64,000 nt of DNA. Origin: Gammaproteobacteria bacterium. Its GTDB lineage: Bacteria > Pseudomonadota > Gammaproteobacteria > Steroidobacterales > GCA-2729495. The stretch is taken from assembly GCA_030583605.1 (NCBI GenBank), contig CP129466.1, positions 2,611,001 through 2,675,000 on the forward strand, given 5' to 3'. This document shows, piece after piece, positions 17,749 to 25,502 of the stretch. Below the pieces are notes generated by a model. It saw only the letters and a program-made list of their open reading frames with translations. It did no database searches and had not been told where the DNA came from. Numbering within the stretch: position 1 is the stretch's first letter; each line of letters begins with the position of its first letter. A program made the position numbers and the translations under genes.

Positions 17749-18657
17749 ATGCCCCCGTTTTCCGTCATGCTCGCAGCAACCCGACCGCGATTTCTCCCGG
17801 CCTCCATACTGCCCATTCTCATCGGCAGCGCCTGGGGCGCGCGCGCCGCGGGCGCGCTCGACGTAACCGCGTTACTGCTCGCGCTGGCGGCGACCGCGCT
17901 GGTCCATGCGGCCAGCAACGTCTACAACGACGTCAGCGATGACCTGCTCGGCACCGACCGCGTCAACACCGCGCACCTCCATCCTTTTTCGGGCGGGTCG
18001 CGGCTGATCCAGGACGGCCTGTTGTCGCGCGATTCGATGCGCCGCCTGGCACTGGCCCTGGCGGTACTCGCCATCGGCGCCGGGCTACTGCTCGCCTGGC
18101 AGGCGGGCCCCGCAGTCCTCGGTGCGGGCCTGGTCGGGGGCGCGCTCGGTGCCGCGTACTCCTTGCCCGGGCTGCGCCTCGCCGGTCGGGGTCTCGGCGA
18201 AGCGACGATTGCGATCGCATTCGGCATTCTCCCGGTCACCGGTGCCGCCTGGCTGCAGACCGGCTCGCTCGATGCCATGGCGCTCCTGCTCGCGCTGCCT
18301 GTCAGCGCCTGGGTCGCCGCAATCATTCTCGCCAACGAGATCCCGGACGCATCCGCCGACGCCGCCACCGGCAAGCGCACGCTCGCCGTACGCCTCGGCG
18401 TGCGCACGCCGCGGCTCTACGCGATCGTACAGGGCGCTGGCCTGCTCGCCGGCCTGGCCTGCATCGTGCGCCAACTGCTGCCCGCCTGGACACTGGCCGT
18501 ATTCGCACTGCTGTTCGCCACCGCGCTGATCGCCTCACACTGGCTTGGCGGCTCGCGCACGGCGCTGCGCCGGGGCATCCGCGCGACGCTCGCGATTCAC
18601 GTCATCGGCTCGATTGCGTTGATCGCCGCGCTGCTCTCGCCGGCTCATTCCGGCTGA
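17749..18657 (+). CDS. UbiA-family prenyltransferase (MenA-like)
   Basis: 302 residues, about eight to nine membrane segments. Two Asp-rich prenyl-diphosphate motifs are present: NVYNDVSDDLLGTD (~57-70) and NEIPDASADAATGKRTLAVRLG (~199-220), the second with the KRTLAV found in MenA-type enzymes. It transfers a polyprenyl chain to an aromatic or related acceptor in the inner membrane. The start is uncertain by a few codons. Last gene of the operon, 32 bases after the radical SAM gene. Confidence 0.88.
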   Translation: MPPFSVMLAATRPRFLPASILPILIGSAWGARAAGALDVTALLLALAATALVHAASNVYNDVSDDLLGTDRVNTAHLHPFSGGSRLIQDGLLSRDSMRRLALALAVLAIGAGLLLAWQAGPAVLGAGLVGGALGAAYSLPGLRLAGRGLGEATIAIAFGILPVTGAAWLQTGSLDAMALLLALPVSAWVAAIILANEIPDASADAATGKRTLAVRLGVRTPRLYAIVQGAGLLAGLACIVRQLLPAWTLAVFALLFATALIASHWLGGSRTALRRGIRATLAIHVIGSIALIAALLSPAHSG

Positions 18658-18685
18658 CCGGCACCGACCCTCGCCCGCGCAACGC

Positions 18686-19627
18686 TCAGGCCGGGAAGAA
18701 GTCGATCGGCTTGGTCGTGGTGACCGTGGCGACGTCCTTGTCCTCGAAACGGAACATCCGGACCCGCGCCACCAGCTTCTGCAGCAGCTCTTCGTCGCCG
18801 AGTTCGCTCGATACCACCTCGCAGGCGGACACGGCGCCGTTCGGCTCAATGGTGAGCTTCAGCACCAGCTTGCCCTGCAGGCCCGGATCACGTCGCAGCG
18901 CGCGGCTGTAGAGCGCGTAGATCGCGCCCTTGTTCCGGTCGAACACCATCTCGATTTCTTCGCGACTGCGCGAGGGCTTGCCGTCGCCCTGGCGTGGCGA
19001 GGTATCCGCGCTGGCCGCCAGCCCGGCGAGCGAGCTTTCGACCTGCGAGGTGGCGCGGCCCTGCAGGCCGCTGCCGCCGGTGTTGCGGCTCATCGCGGCG
19101 GTGTTGATGCCACCGCTGCCGCGCCCGGACTTCGCCGTGATCAACGAACGCTCCGTTCGCGCGGCATCGCCCACGGCACCCGTGAGCGGTTTGTTGGTTG
19201 CGAGCGAGGTGGTCAGGTTCGGGTCACGCAGTTCCGCCAGCTCGTCTGTCAGCGCCAGCAGGCCCGCCCGGCTCGCCTTGCGCCGCGCTTCGGCCCGGCG
19301 GTCGACCGGAACCGGTTTCGGCTTCACCGGCTTGGGCTCGACCCGGGCCACGACCTTCTCCGGCTGCGGCTCGACGACCGGCGGAGGCGGCGGGGGCGGC
19401 GGCTTCGGTTTCTCGACGATCAACTGTACGACCCGCTCGGGCAGGTCCGGCGCCTGGTCACGCTCACGCTCGACCACGGGCAGAAAGGGAATGACGATGG
19501 CGAGCAACGCGTAGACGACAAAGACGTTGCGGAGGATCCGCCGGAAGCGGCGCTCGCCAGCGGCGTCCGAGGACCACGGCAGTTCAAACTGCCGGTACAG
19601 GAGCGGAGTGGCCATGGCAGCACTCAT
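18686..19627 (-). CDS. AgmX/PglI C-terminal-domain TonB-like transducer
   Basis: 313 residues. There is one N-terminal membrane segment (~34-51, VFVVYALLAIVIPFLP). A periplasm-spanning Pro/Lys-rich stretch (eight prolines in a row at ~76-83, then PKPVKPKPVPVD) and a Gly/Ser-rich linker follow. The C-terminal domain (~225-313) matches the AgmX/PglI type (FDRNKGAIYALYSRALRRDP, GKLVLKLTIEPNGAV, PIDFFPA). The name comes from Myxococcus motility proteins, where such parts link a proton channel to the outer envelope. It ends the operon and overlaps the upstream ExbD gene by 4 bp. Confidence 0.85.
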   Translation of the reverse strand: MSAAMATPLLYRQFELPWSSDAAGERRFRRILRNVFVVYALLAIVIPFLPVVERERDQAPDLPERVVQLIVEKPKPPPPPPPPVVEPQPEKVVARVEPKPVKPKPVPVDRRAEARRKASRAGLLALTDELAELRDPNLTTSLATNKPLTGAVGDAARTERSLITAKSGRGSGGINTAAMSRNTGGSGLQGRATSQVESSLAGLAASADTSPRQGDGKPSRSREEIEMVFDRNKGAIYALYSRALRRDPGLQGKLVLKLTIEPNGAVSACEVVSSELGDEELLQKLVARVRMFRFEDKDVATVTTTKPIDFFPA

Positions 19628-20139
19628 CCGACGCTACCGCCGGCGCTGGAGCGGCCCTCGCGTTCGAGCACGGCCAGCGACACCTTGTTGAATGCGGCGC
19701 TGGTGCAGGTCGCCATGATCTTGCGCAGCACGCTGTAGGACACGGTACGGTCGCCCATGATCGTCACCTCGTGCGAGGGCTCACCGTTCTCATCCACGCT
19801 GCCGCGCAGCCGCTCGCGCTGGCCGAGCAGTGCCGCACGCAGGGGCTCGACGATCGGACCCGGCGTGCCGGCGACCTCAGCCAGCGAACTGACACGATCG
19901 GCGCCCACGTAGACGCTGTCTCGCGTAACCATCACGACCAGGGTTTCGCGCGGCTTGACGTCCGAGACCGACTGCGGAATGGCGATCTCGCGTGTATTCG
20001 GCAGGATATCCACGTCGGCCGTGTGCAGCAGCAGGAACACCACCAGTATCGTCATCATGTCGATGAACGGCACCAGCGCCATGTGGCCGCCGGTCGTGTG
20101 CTTGCGCTTGCGATGATTCTTGACGCGAGTCGGTGTCAT
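19624..20139 (-). CDS. ExbD/TolR-family protein (second copy)
   Basis: 171 residues. Basic N terminus (VKNHRKRKHTTGG), one membrane helix MALVPFIDMMTILVVFLLLH with the conserved Asp (~27) that carries protons in ExbD/TolR, then a periplasmic domain. It overlaps the gene before and the gene after by 4 bp each. Having two different ExbD proteins per ExbB is usual for AglRQS-like and related motors rather than for the plain TonB system. Confidence 0.9.
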   Translation of the reverse strand: MTPTRVKNHRKRKHTTGGHMALVPFIDMMTILVVFLLLHTADVDILPNTREIAIPQSVSDVKPRETLVVMVTRDSVYVGADRVSSLAEVAGTPGPIVEPLRAALLGQRERLRGSVDENGEPSHEVTIMGDRTVSYSVLRKIMATCTSAAFNKVSLAVLEREGRSSAGGSVG

Positions 20140-20645
20140 GTCGGCGCATCTCCCACCGCGATCTGCGGGAACAGCTCCACTCGCGCCCAGCCGCTGCTGC
20201 CGGGCACGTCATAGATCCGCACGGTGTCCATCACCTGCACCAGCACGTCGTAGGGAATGACCGGGGCAAGCAGGATGGTGGCATCGTCCTTGTCGGGGAA
20301 CTTCGCCTTCACCGCCTTGAGGTACTCGGACAGGCCCTGCAGGTCGTAGACGCCGGCCGCACTCGGCAGGTTCTTCATGATGCCCGTGCGACGGTCTGCG
20401 ACTTCGATGACGCCCTCGCGCACGATCACCTCGAGCTGCAGACCCTGCGGCAGTTCGGGCACGCTCGCGTCGCCGGCCGGCAGGTTCAACTCGAGAATAC
20501 TCGTTCGCGAAAACACCGCCGTGAAGATCAGGAAGAACACCAGGATGACCATCATGTCGATCATCGGCAGCAGATTGAGGTCGGCCGCGCCACGGCGCCG
20601 CGAGTGCTGGCGGCGCACGCGCTGGACGTGCTTTGACGCCTTCAT
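20136..20645 (-). CDS. ExbD/TolR-family protein (first copy)
   Basis: 169 residues. Arg-rich N terminus (RVRRQHSRRRGAAD), membrane helix LPMIDMMVILVFFLIFTAVF with the conserved Asp (~30), periplasmic domain with GDASVPELPQGL. Three bases separate it from the ExbB gene and it overlaps the next ExbD gene by 4 bp. It should pair with ExbB and the second ExbD to form the proton channel of the operon. Confidence 0.92.
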   Translation of the reverse strand: MKASKHVQRVRRQHSRRRGAADLNLLPMIDMMVILVFFLIFTAVFSRTSILELNLPAGDASVPELPQGLQLEVIVREGVIEVADRRTGIMKNLPSAAGVYDLQGLSEYLKAVKAKFPDKDDATILLAPVIPYDVLVQVMDTVRIYDVPGSSGWARVELFPQIAVGDAPT

Positions 20646-20648
20646 GGA

Positions 20649-21359
20649 CTAGGCCGTGCCCCGGGCCGTGGCGGGCGCACCACGCGGCGGCACCACCGGT
20701 GCCGGCGGCGGCGTGGCGTTCTGCGCAGCGGTGCGATCCATCATCGTGTTCAGAAACTTCAGCGCCCCGACTTCCAGGCTGTCGATCAGCGCGGTCGTCT
20801 TCGCCTCGAGAAACATGTGACAGCTGAGCAGCGTGATCGCCACCACCAGGCCGCCGGCGGTGTTGTTCATCGCCACCGAGATGCTCGCGGCCAGCAGGCT
20901 CGCCTTGTCGGCCGGGTTGGCAGTCGAGATCGCGCTGAAGGCCGCGATCAGGCCGACGATGGTGCCGAGCAGGCCCATGAGCATGCCGATGTTGGCGAGC
21001 GAGGCCAGGTAGTGCGTGCGCTTGTCGAGCCGCGGAATGATCTCGAGGAGACTCTCCTCCATGGCTTTCTCGATGTCGTCACGGCGATAGGCCACACGAG
21101 CCCGCGACAGACCGTAGCAGAGCACGGTGCCGAGCGCAGAAGCGGATTTCTCGGCGATCTTCAGCGCCTCCGGGATGTTGCCGGCCCGCATGCTGGGGGT
21201 GATGGCATCCCAGGCCTTGCGGTTCACGGTGCTGTTGTGTGTCAGCACGATGAAGCGCTCGATGGAAATCGCCACGCCAGCAGCGAATATGACCGCCATC
21301 GGGTACAGGAAGATACCCCCGTCGCGGAAGAACCCTACGATGAATGAATAGAACTCCAT
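20649..21359 (-). CDS. MotA/TolQ/ExbB proton-channel protein
   Basis: 236 residues with three membrane segments: ~12-32 (IFLYPMAVIFAAGVAIS), ~120-145 (YLASLANIGMLMGLLGTIVGLIAAF) and ~165-190 (NTAGGLVVAITLLSC). The core GLLGTIVGLI with Thr and the ANPADKA loop are typical of ExbB/TolQ. Forms the inner-membrane channel with the two ExbD proteins encoded immediately after it. Confidence 0.93.
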   Translation of the reverse strand: MEFYSFIVGFFRDGGIFLYPMAVIFAAGVAISIERFIVLTHNSTVNRKAWDAITPSMRAGNIPEALKIAEKSASALGTVLCYGLSRARVAYRRDDIEKAMEESLLEIIPRLDKRTHYLASLANIGMLMGLLGTIVGLIAAFSAISTANPADKASLLAASISVAMNNTAGGLVVAITLLSCHMFLEAKTTALIDSLEVGALKFLNTMMDRTAAQNATPPPAPVVPPRGAPATARGTA

Positions 21360-21425
21360 GACTCACAGCCTCCTCACAACCACACGGCACCGCGTGACCG
21401 CCGTCACACGGTGGACAACGTCGAA

Positions 21426-21860
21426 TTACTCGGACTGGCGCTCCGCCGCGCCCGGTCCATCCCCCGGCCCTGCATACAATTGATCGAAGTAACGCATTTG
21501 TCGGCGAAACACTTCACGGTCCACGGGTGCGAGCGCCTCGTCGACCAGGCTGCCGAGCGGCCGGCCGTCCGGCTGGGCGGGTCCGGGCTCCTTCCAGGGC
21601 ACGATGTAGAGCACCTTGGGCAGTTCCTGATTGCCGCGGATCGAGGTCGGGTCGAGCTCCAGCCGGTCGGGCGCCCGCGGTGCCGCCGCGACCGGTGCCG
21701 CTGCCACCATCGGCGGTGGCGCTGCCGCGGGTACAGCCGGTTCCTCGGCCTGCACCATCGTCGTGGCCAGGAGGCCGGCCAGCAGCAAGGGCAACGTGCA
21801 TCGCCCACGCGCACGATGGCCGGTGGCATCACGCCTGCCGGCGACAGCACGGGTCATCAT
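21426..21860 (-). CDS. Small exported protein of the ExbB/TPR operon
   Basis: 144 residues. The ATG overlaps the previous stop as ATGA. Basic start, then a signal peptide (LPLLLAGLLATTMVQA, ~25-40), an Ala/Pro-rich linker, and a short folded region with RGNQELPKVLYIVPWKEPG (~77-95) and REVFRRQMRYFDQLY. Not a family I can name. Its fixed place between the TPR lipoprotein and ExbB suggests a periplasmic part of the same machine. Confidence 0.75.
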   Translation of the reverse strand: MMTRAVAGRRDATGHRARGRCTLPLLLAGLLATTMVQAEEPAVPAAAPPPMVAAAPVAAAPRAPDRLELDPTSIRGNQELPKVLYIVPWKEPGPAQPDGRPLGSLVDEALAPVDREVFRRQMRYFDQLYAGPGDGPGAAERQSE

Positions 21861-22477
21861 GTCGGCTCCTCGAGTCGGGCGGAGCGCTCCACCGTTCCGA
21901 CCCGCCGCTTCAGGTCCGCCATCCATTTCTCGACATCGGCCGCCTCGGGACTTTCAGCATGGAGGCCGAGATAGCGGGTGTACTGATCGAGCGCGAGCGC
22001 CGGGCGTCGCAGGTAGAGCTCGTACAGGACGCCGAGATTGAAGTGGGCGTTGCCGTACCCGGGATCAGCGGTGAGCGCCGCGAGATAGGAGCGCTCGGCC
22101 TCGTCGAAGCGACCCTGGCGCCGTTGCACGACGCCGAGTTCGTTCCAGGCTTCTGCACACCGGGTGCATACCGCGACGGCGCGTTCGAGCAAGGCGCCTG
22201 CCTCATCGAGCTCGCCACGCCGCGCATGGATCAGCGCGAGGTTCACCAGCGGGCCGGAATACTCCGCGTGCTCCCCGGCCAACGCCTGCAGGCGCGCCTG
22301 CGCGCCGGCCTCGTCGCCGTCCTCGAGCTGGCGCAGGGCCTGCTGGTAGTCGGCGACCAGCGCAGGTGCGGGGCCCGTCTCCACCGTTGCGCCCTTCTCC
22401 GGCCGCGGGCCGGCGCTGCCGCAGGCGGTCATCAGCAAAATGAGGGCACCGAGCACAACCGGGCGTATCGTCGTCAG
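21857..22477 (-). CDS. TPR lipoprotein
   Basis: About 206 residues. Signal peptide with lipobox LLMTAC (acyl Cys ~20), then four or so tetratricopeptide repeats (LEDGDEAGAQARLQAL, HARRGELDEAGALLERA, RQGRFDEAERSYLAAL, LYELYLRRPALALDQY), so an outer-membrane-anchored adaptor is likely. The start is uncertain: no ATG sits in the right place, so CTG is listed here and GTG at 22456 is an alternative. Upstream ATGs fall inside an inverted-repeat element. It overlaps the next gene by four bases. Confidence 0.7.
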   Translation of the reverse strand: MTTIRPVVLGALILLMTACGSAGPRPEKGATVETGPAPALVADYQQALRQLEDGDEAGAQARLQALAGEHAEYSGPLVNLALIHARRGELDEAGALLERAVAVCTRCAEAWNELGVVQRRQGRFDEAERSYLAALTADPGYGNAHFNLGVLYELYLRRPALALDQYTRYLGLHAESPEAADVEKWMADLKRRVGTVERSARLEEPT

Positions 22478-22541
22478 CCATTGCGGCTCGGCGCTACAGG
22501 AAGGAAGCCAAGCGGTGGCCGCCCCGTGATCAATGGGACCA

Positions 22542-22672
22542 CAGCGCCCGGGTGGTCCAGCCGGCGGCGTTGAGGGCGAGCGAAGCATGGATTGCGACAG
22601 CGAGTCCGAACCGCTTCGAACGAGCCAAGGATGGCGAGCGAGATTTAGCCGGCTGGCGCCACCCGGGCGCTG
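22542..22672. repeat. 131-bp inverted-repeat element
   Basis: Arms CAGCGCCCGGGTGGTCCAGC then CGGC (22542-22565) and the near reverse complement ending CCACCCGGGCGCTG (22648-22672) flank about 80 bases containing GGCGAGCGAAG and GATGGCGAGCGAG. It interrupts the otherwise tight operon between the large TPR gene and the TPR lipoprotein gene. No T-run follows, so it is not a plain terminator. Confidence 0.5.
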
Positions 22673-22697
22673 CAGCAGCAAGCAGGCCGAACGGATT

Positions 22698-25502
22698 TCA
22701 ATCGATGTCGGCGACATAACGCTCGCTCCTCTCGGTGCGCGCATAGCGCGCAGGGCTCAGTTCCGCCAGGCGCTCGAAGCTGCGCCGCACCCACTCGTCG
22801 TAGACGCCGTCGGCGGCCCGTTCCGCATTCACCCCGTGCAACTCGATGGCCTTCTCCTCGAACGGGAACGCCTGCTCCTCGAGCAGCAACTGGTATTCCT
22901 CGCGCTCCTCCGCCGACAGATCCGCCGGCGGCTCCGAGCCGAGCAGGTCGGCGCCGAGCCGGAAATAGAGCTCGGCGATCTCGAAGGTCGCCGCCGTCGT
23001 CACATCGGCGACCGCGTAATCCGCGGCCCGCCCATAGGCGGCAAGCGCCAGCTCCATACGCTGCTTCTTGGTCTTCATGCTGGAGGCGAGCGGCGCGCGC
23101 AGCGGCACCGCGACGAATGAGTCGCGCAACGGCACCGCGAGTTCGAGTGTCGCGTGCGCGGCAAGATATCGGCTGCGATCCGTCCGCGAGGCGCCTGCCG
23201 CGGCATCGGCTGCAACGATGTCTTCGAGCTGGCGGTGCCATGCCGCCAGGTCGCCGGTCTCGCGCGCGCGATCGGCAAGTCTGGAGCGCGCCTCCATCGC
23301 TTCCGGAAACGGCTGCGGAAAGCGGGCCACGATCGCCCCATAGACGCGCTGCTCGGCCCCACGATCGCCCGCAAGCCCGTACAGATCGGCGGCACGCCAC
23401 AGCGCCTCGCGCTGCAACTCCTCCGCGATACCCGTCGTTGCGGCCACGGTTTCGAACTCGGCCGCCGCCTCGGCGCCACGACCATCCGCGGCGAGCGCCA
23501 CCGCAAGTTTCTGCGTCACCTCGGGGCCCAGCTCATGCGTGGGGAATTCCCGCCGGAAGCGCTGCAGCACGCCGACCGCCGCACCCCACTGCTCGTCCGT
23601 GACGAGCAGCGCGGCCGCGTCATAGATCGCTTTCGGCCGGATCGAAGCATCCGGGGCGGCGTCGGCCACGCGCAGGAACTCCGCAACCGCCGCAGCGTCG
23701 TCGCCGGCGGCACGGCGCGCCTCGGCCTGGCGATAGACCGCCGCGGCGATGCGCTCCTCGATCTCCGCGCGCCGCTCCGGCTCCGGGCTGCCGAGGTCGC
23801 GCAACCGCAGGTACGCGTGCTCCGCCTCCGCATAGCGGCCGAGATCGAACTGGCCGTGGGCGAGCACCGTCCAGGCGACCCGCTCGAGTTCGGGGCTCGC
23901 CGGCGGCGTGCGCACGACGACTTCGCCGGCCACCTGGAGCGCGCGCTCCGTGTCACCGCGATTGAAGAGATCTTCCGCCACATGGGTCTGTACCGCCGCC
24001 GCCTCGGCGTGATCGGGAAAGGCGGCGACGAACCGCAGCTGCTCCTCGATGTAGGCCGCGCGCCATGCGGCCCGCCCGGCATCGTCGAGCTGCTTTTCGC
24101 GCTCGCGCTCGGCGAGCAGCGAGGCGTAGCCCGCCTCCGCGGCCTTCGGGTGCGCGCCGTACTCGTAGGCGGTGCGCCGGTACTCATCCGCCGCCGCGGC
24201 GTAGTCGCCGCCCTCGTAGAGGATCTCGGCCAGCAGGAAGTTGCGCTGTGCGGACTCCGGGTCCTCCGGGAAATACTGCAGGTAGCGGCGGTACCAGAGC
24301 GCCGCCTTCTGGTAGGCATCAGGCGCACGCGTGCGCTGCGCGCGCTCGTGGTCGTAGCTCGCGAGGTCCGCGAGACTCTCCTTCAGGTACTGCACGACCA
24401 GCGGGCGTGCGGCAGGCGTCGTTGCGTCCCAGTACGCGGTGTCGAGGCCATAGAGCTCCACGTACTGCGCTTTCGCCTCGAGCACGCGGCTCGGGAACTT
24501 GCCGAGCGTGTAGGCATGAATGACATCGGCCTGCAGGTACGGCGCGCGCGGATGAGCCGGCTCGCGTTCGACGAAACCGGCGTAGGCCGCCGCCGCATCG
24601 CCGTAGCGCTCCTGCGCCAGGTAGAGATCGCCGAGCGAGGCATAGATGACGTCGGCGAAGGCAACCGTGCCGCGACGGTCGAGCAGCGCATCGAAGCTCG
24701 CGATACCGTCAAGCTGCGACACCGACAGGCTCATGGCGCGCAGGCTGTCTTCGACCAGCTCCCGCTCGGCCTTGCCCAGGCCCTCGAGGAGGCGGCGGTC
24801 CGGCGCATCGGCGAGCGGCGCCAGGCGCCGGCCGACCACGGTGAGGAACGGGTCGAGGCACTCCTCGTAGAAGCCGAGCTTGAACAGCGACCAGCCCTGC
24901 TTGTAAAGCGCCTGCTCGTAGAACTCGGCGTTCTCGCCGGCCGCCACCACGGCCGCGTAGGCGCGCTCGGCCGCGGCGTAGTCGCGCGCGATGAACAACC
25001 GCTCGGCACGCCGGAACTGCGCTTCGGCGGCGAGCGGACTCGCGGGAAAGCGTTGCACCAGGTCGTCGAGGATCGAGAGGGACGTCTCCGGCTCGCCAAC
25101 GCCCTCGTAGGCGCGCGACAAGGCATAGAGCACGGTATCGGTCTCACCACGCGCGGGAAATTCCTCCAGGTACTGCCGGTACAGGGCAATGGCCTGGCGA
25201 TACTCGGTCTCGCTCGCTACCCCGTCGTCGGCGATCTCGGCTTCCTCGCCGGCCGCCAGGTGCAGGTCGGCGAGGCGGCGCATGGATTGCGCGCGCATGT
25301 CGCCTGGCGTGGCCGGCAGCGCGAGAAACTCGCGGTAGTGGTCGCGCGCCTGGGCGCCGCCGTTCTCGACCGGCTGCCTGAGATCCACCTCCGGTGCCTT
25401 GCCCCGCAGGCTGCCGATGGTGGCATCCGCGCCGCGATCGGCTGCCCCGAATGGCCACAGCCCGGCGCCGAGCGTGACAGCGAGCGCAAGCGCCGGGATC
25501 AC
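22698..25502 (-). CDS. Large exported TPR protein (934 residues)
   Basis: A short hydrophobic N terminus (MIPALALAVTLGAGLWPFG) suggests export to the periplasm. The rest is a solenoid of tetratricopeptide-type helical repeats (for example QAIALYRQYLEEFP, YALSRAYEGVGEPETSLSIL, AERLFIARDYAAAERAYAAV, GDLYLAQERYGDAAAAYAGF, LLAEILYEGGDYAAAADEYR), with no catalytic motif. Its start overlaps the stop of the other large TPR gene as ATGA. It probably acts as a periplasmic scaffold between the ExbB/ExbD channel and outer-membrane parts. Confidence 0.88.
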   Translation of the reverse strand: MIPALALAVTLGAGLWPFGAADRGADATIGSLRGKAPEVDLRQPVENGGAQARDHYREFLALPATPGDMRAQSMRRLADLHLAAGEEAEIADDGVASETEYRQAIALYRQYLEEFPARGETDTVLYALSRAYEGVGEPETSLSILDDLVQRFPASPLAAEAQFRRAERLFIARDYAAAERAYAAVVAAGENAEFYEQALYKQGWSLFKLGFYEECLDPFLTVVGRRLAPLADAPDRRLLEGLGKAERELVEDSLRAMSLSVSQLDGIASFDALLDRRGTVAFADVIYASLGDLYLAQERYGDAAAAYAGFVEREPAHPRAPYLQADVIHAYTLGKFPSRVLEAKAQYVELYGLDTAYWDATTPAARPLVVQYLKESLADLASYDHERAQRTRAPDAYQKAALWYRRYLQYFPEDPESAQRNFLLAEILYEGGDYAAAADEYRRTAYEYGAHPKAAEAGYASLLAEREREKQLDDAGRAAWRAAYIEEQLRFVAAFPDHAEAAAVQTHVAEDLFNRGDTERALQVAGEVVVRTPPASPELERVAWTVLAHGQFDLGRYAEAEHAYLRLRDLGSPEPERRAEIEERIAAAVYRQAEARRAAGDDAAAVAEFLRVADAAPDASIRPKAIYDAAALLVTDEQWGAAVGVLQRFRREFPTHELGPEVTQKLAVALAADGRGAEAAAEFETVAATTGIAEELQREALWRAADLYGLAGDRGAEQRVYGAIVARFPQPFPEAMEARSRLADRARETGDLAAWHRQLEDIVAADAAAGASRTDRSRYLAAHATLELAVPLRDSFVAVPLRAPLASSMKTKKQRMELALAAYGRAADYAVADVTTAATFEIAELYFRLGADLLGSEPPADLSAEEREEYQLLLEEQAFPFEEKAIELHGVNAERAADGVYDEWVRRSFERLAELSPARYARTERSERYVADID

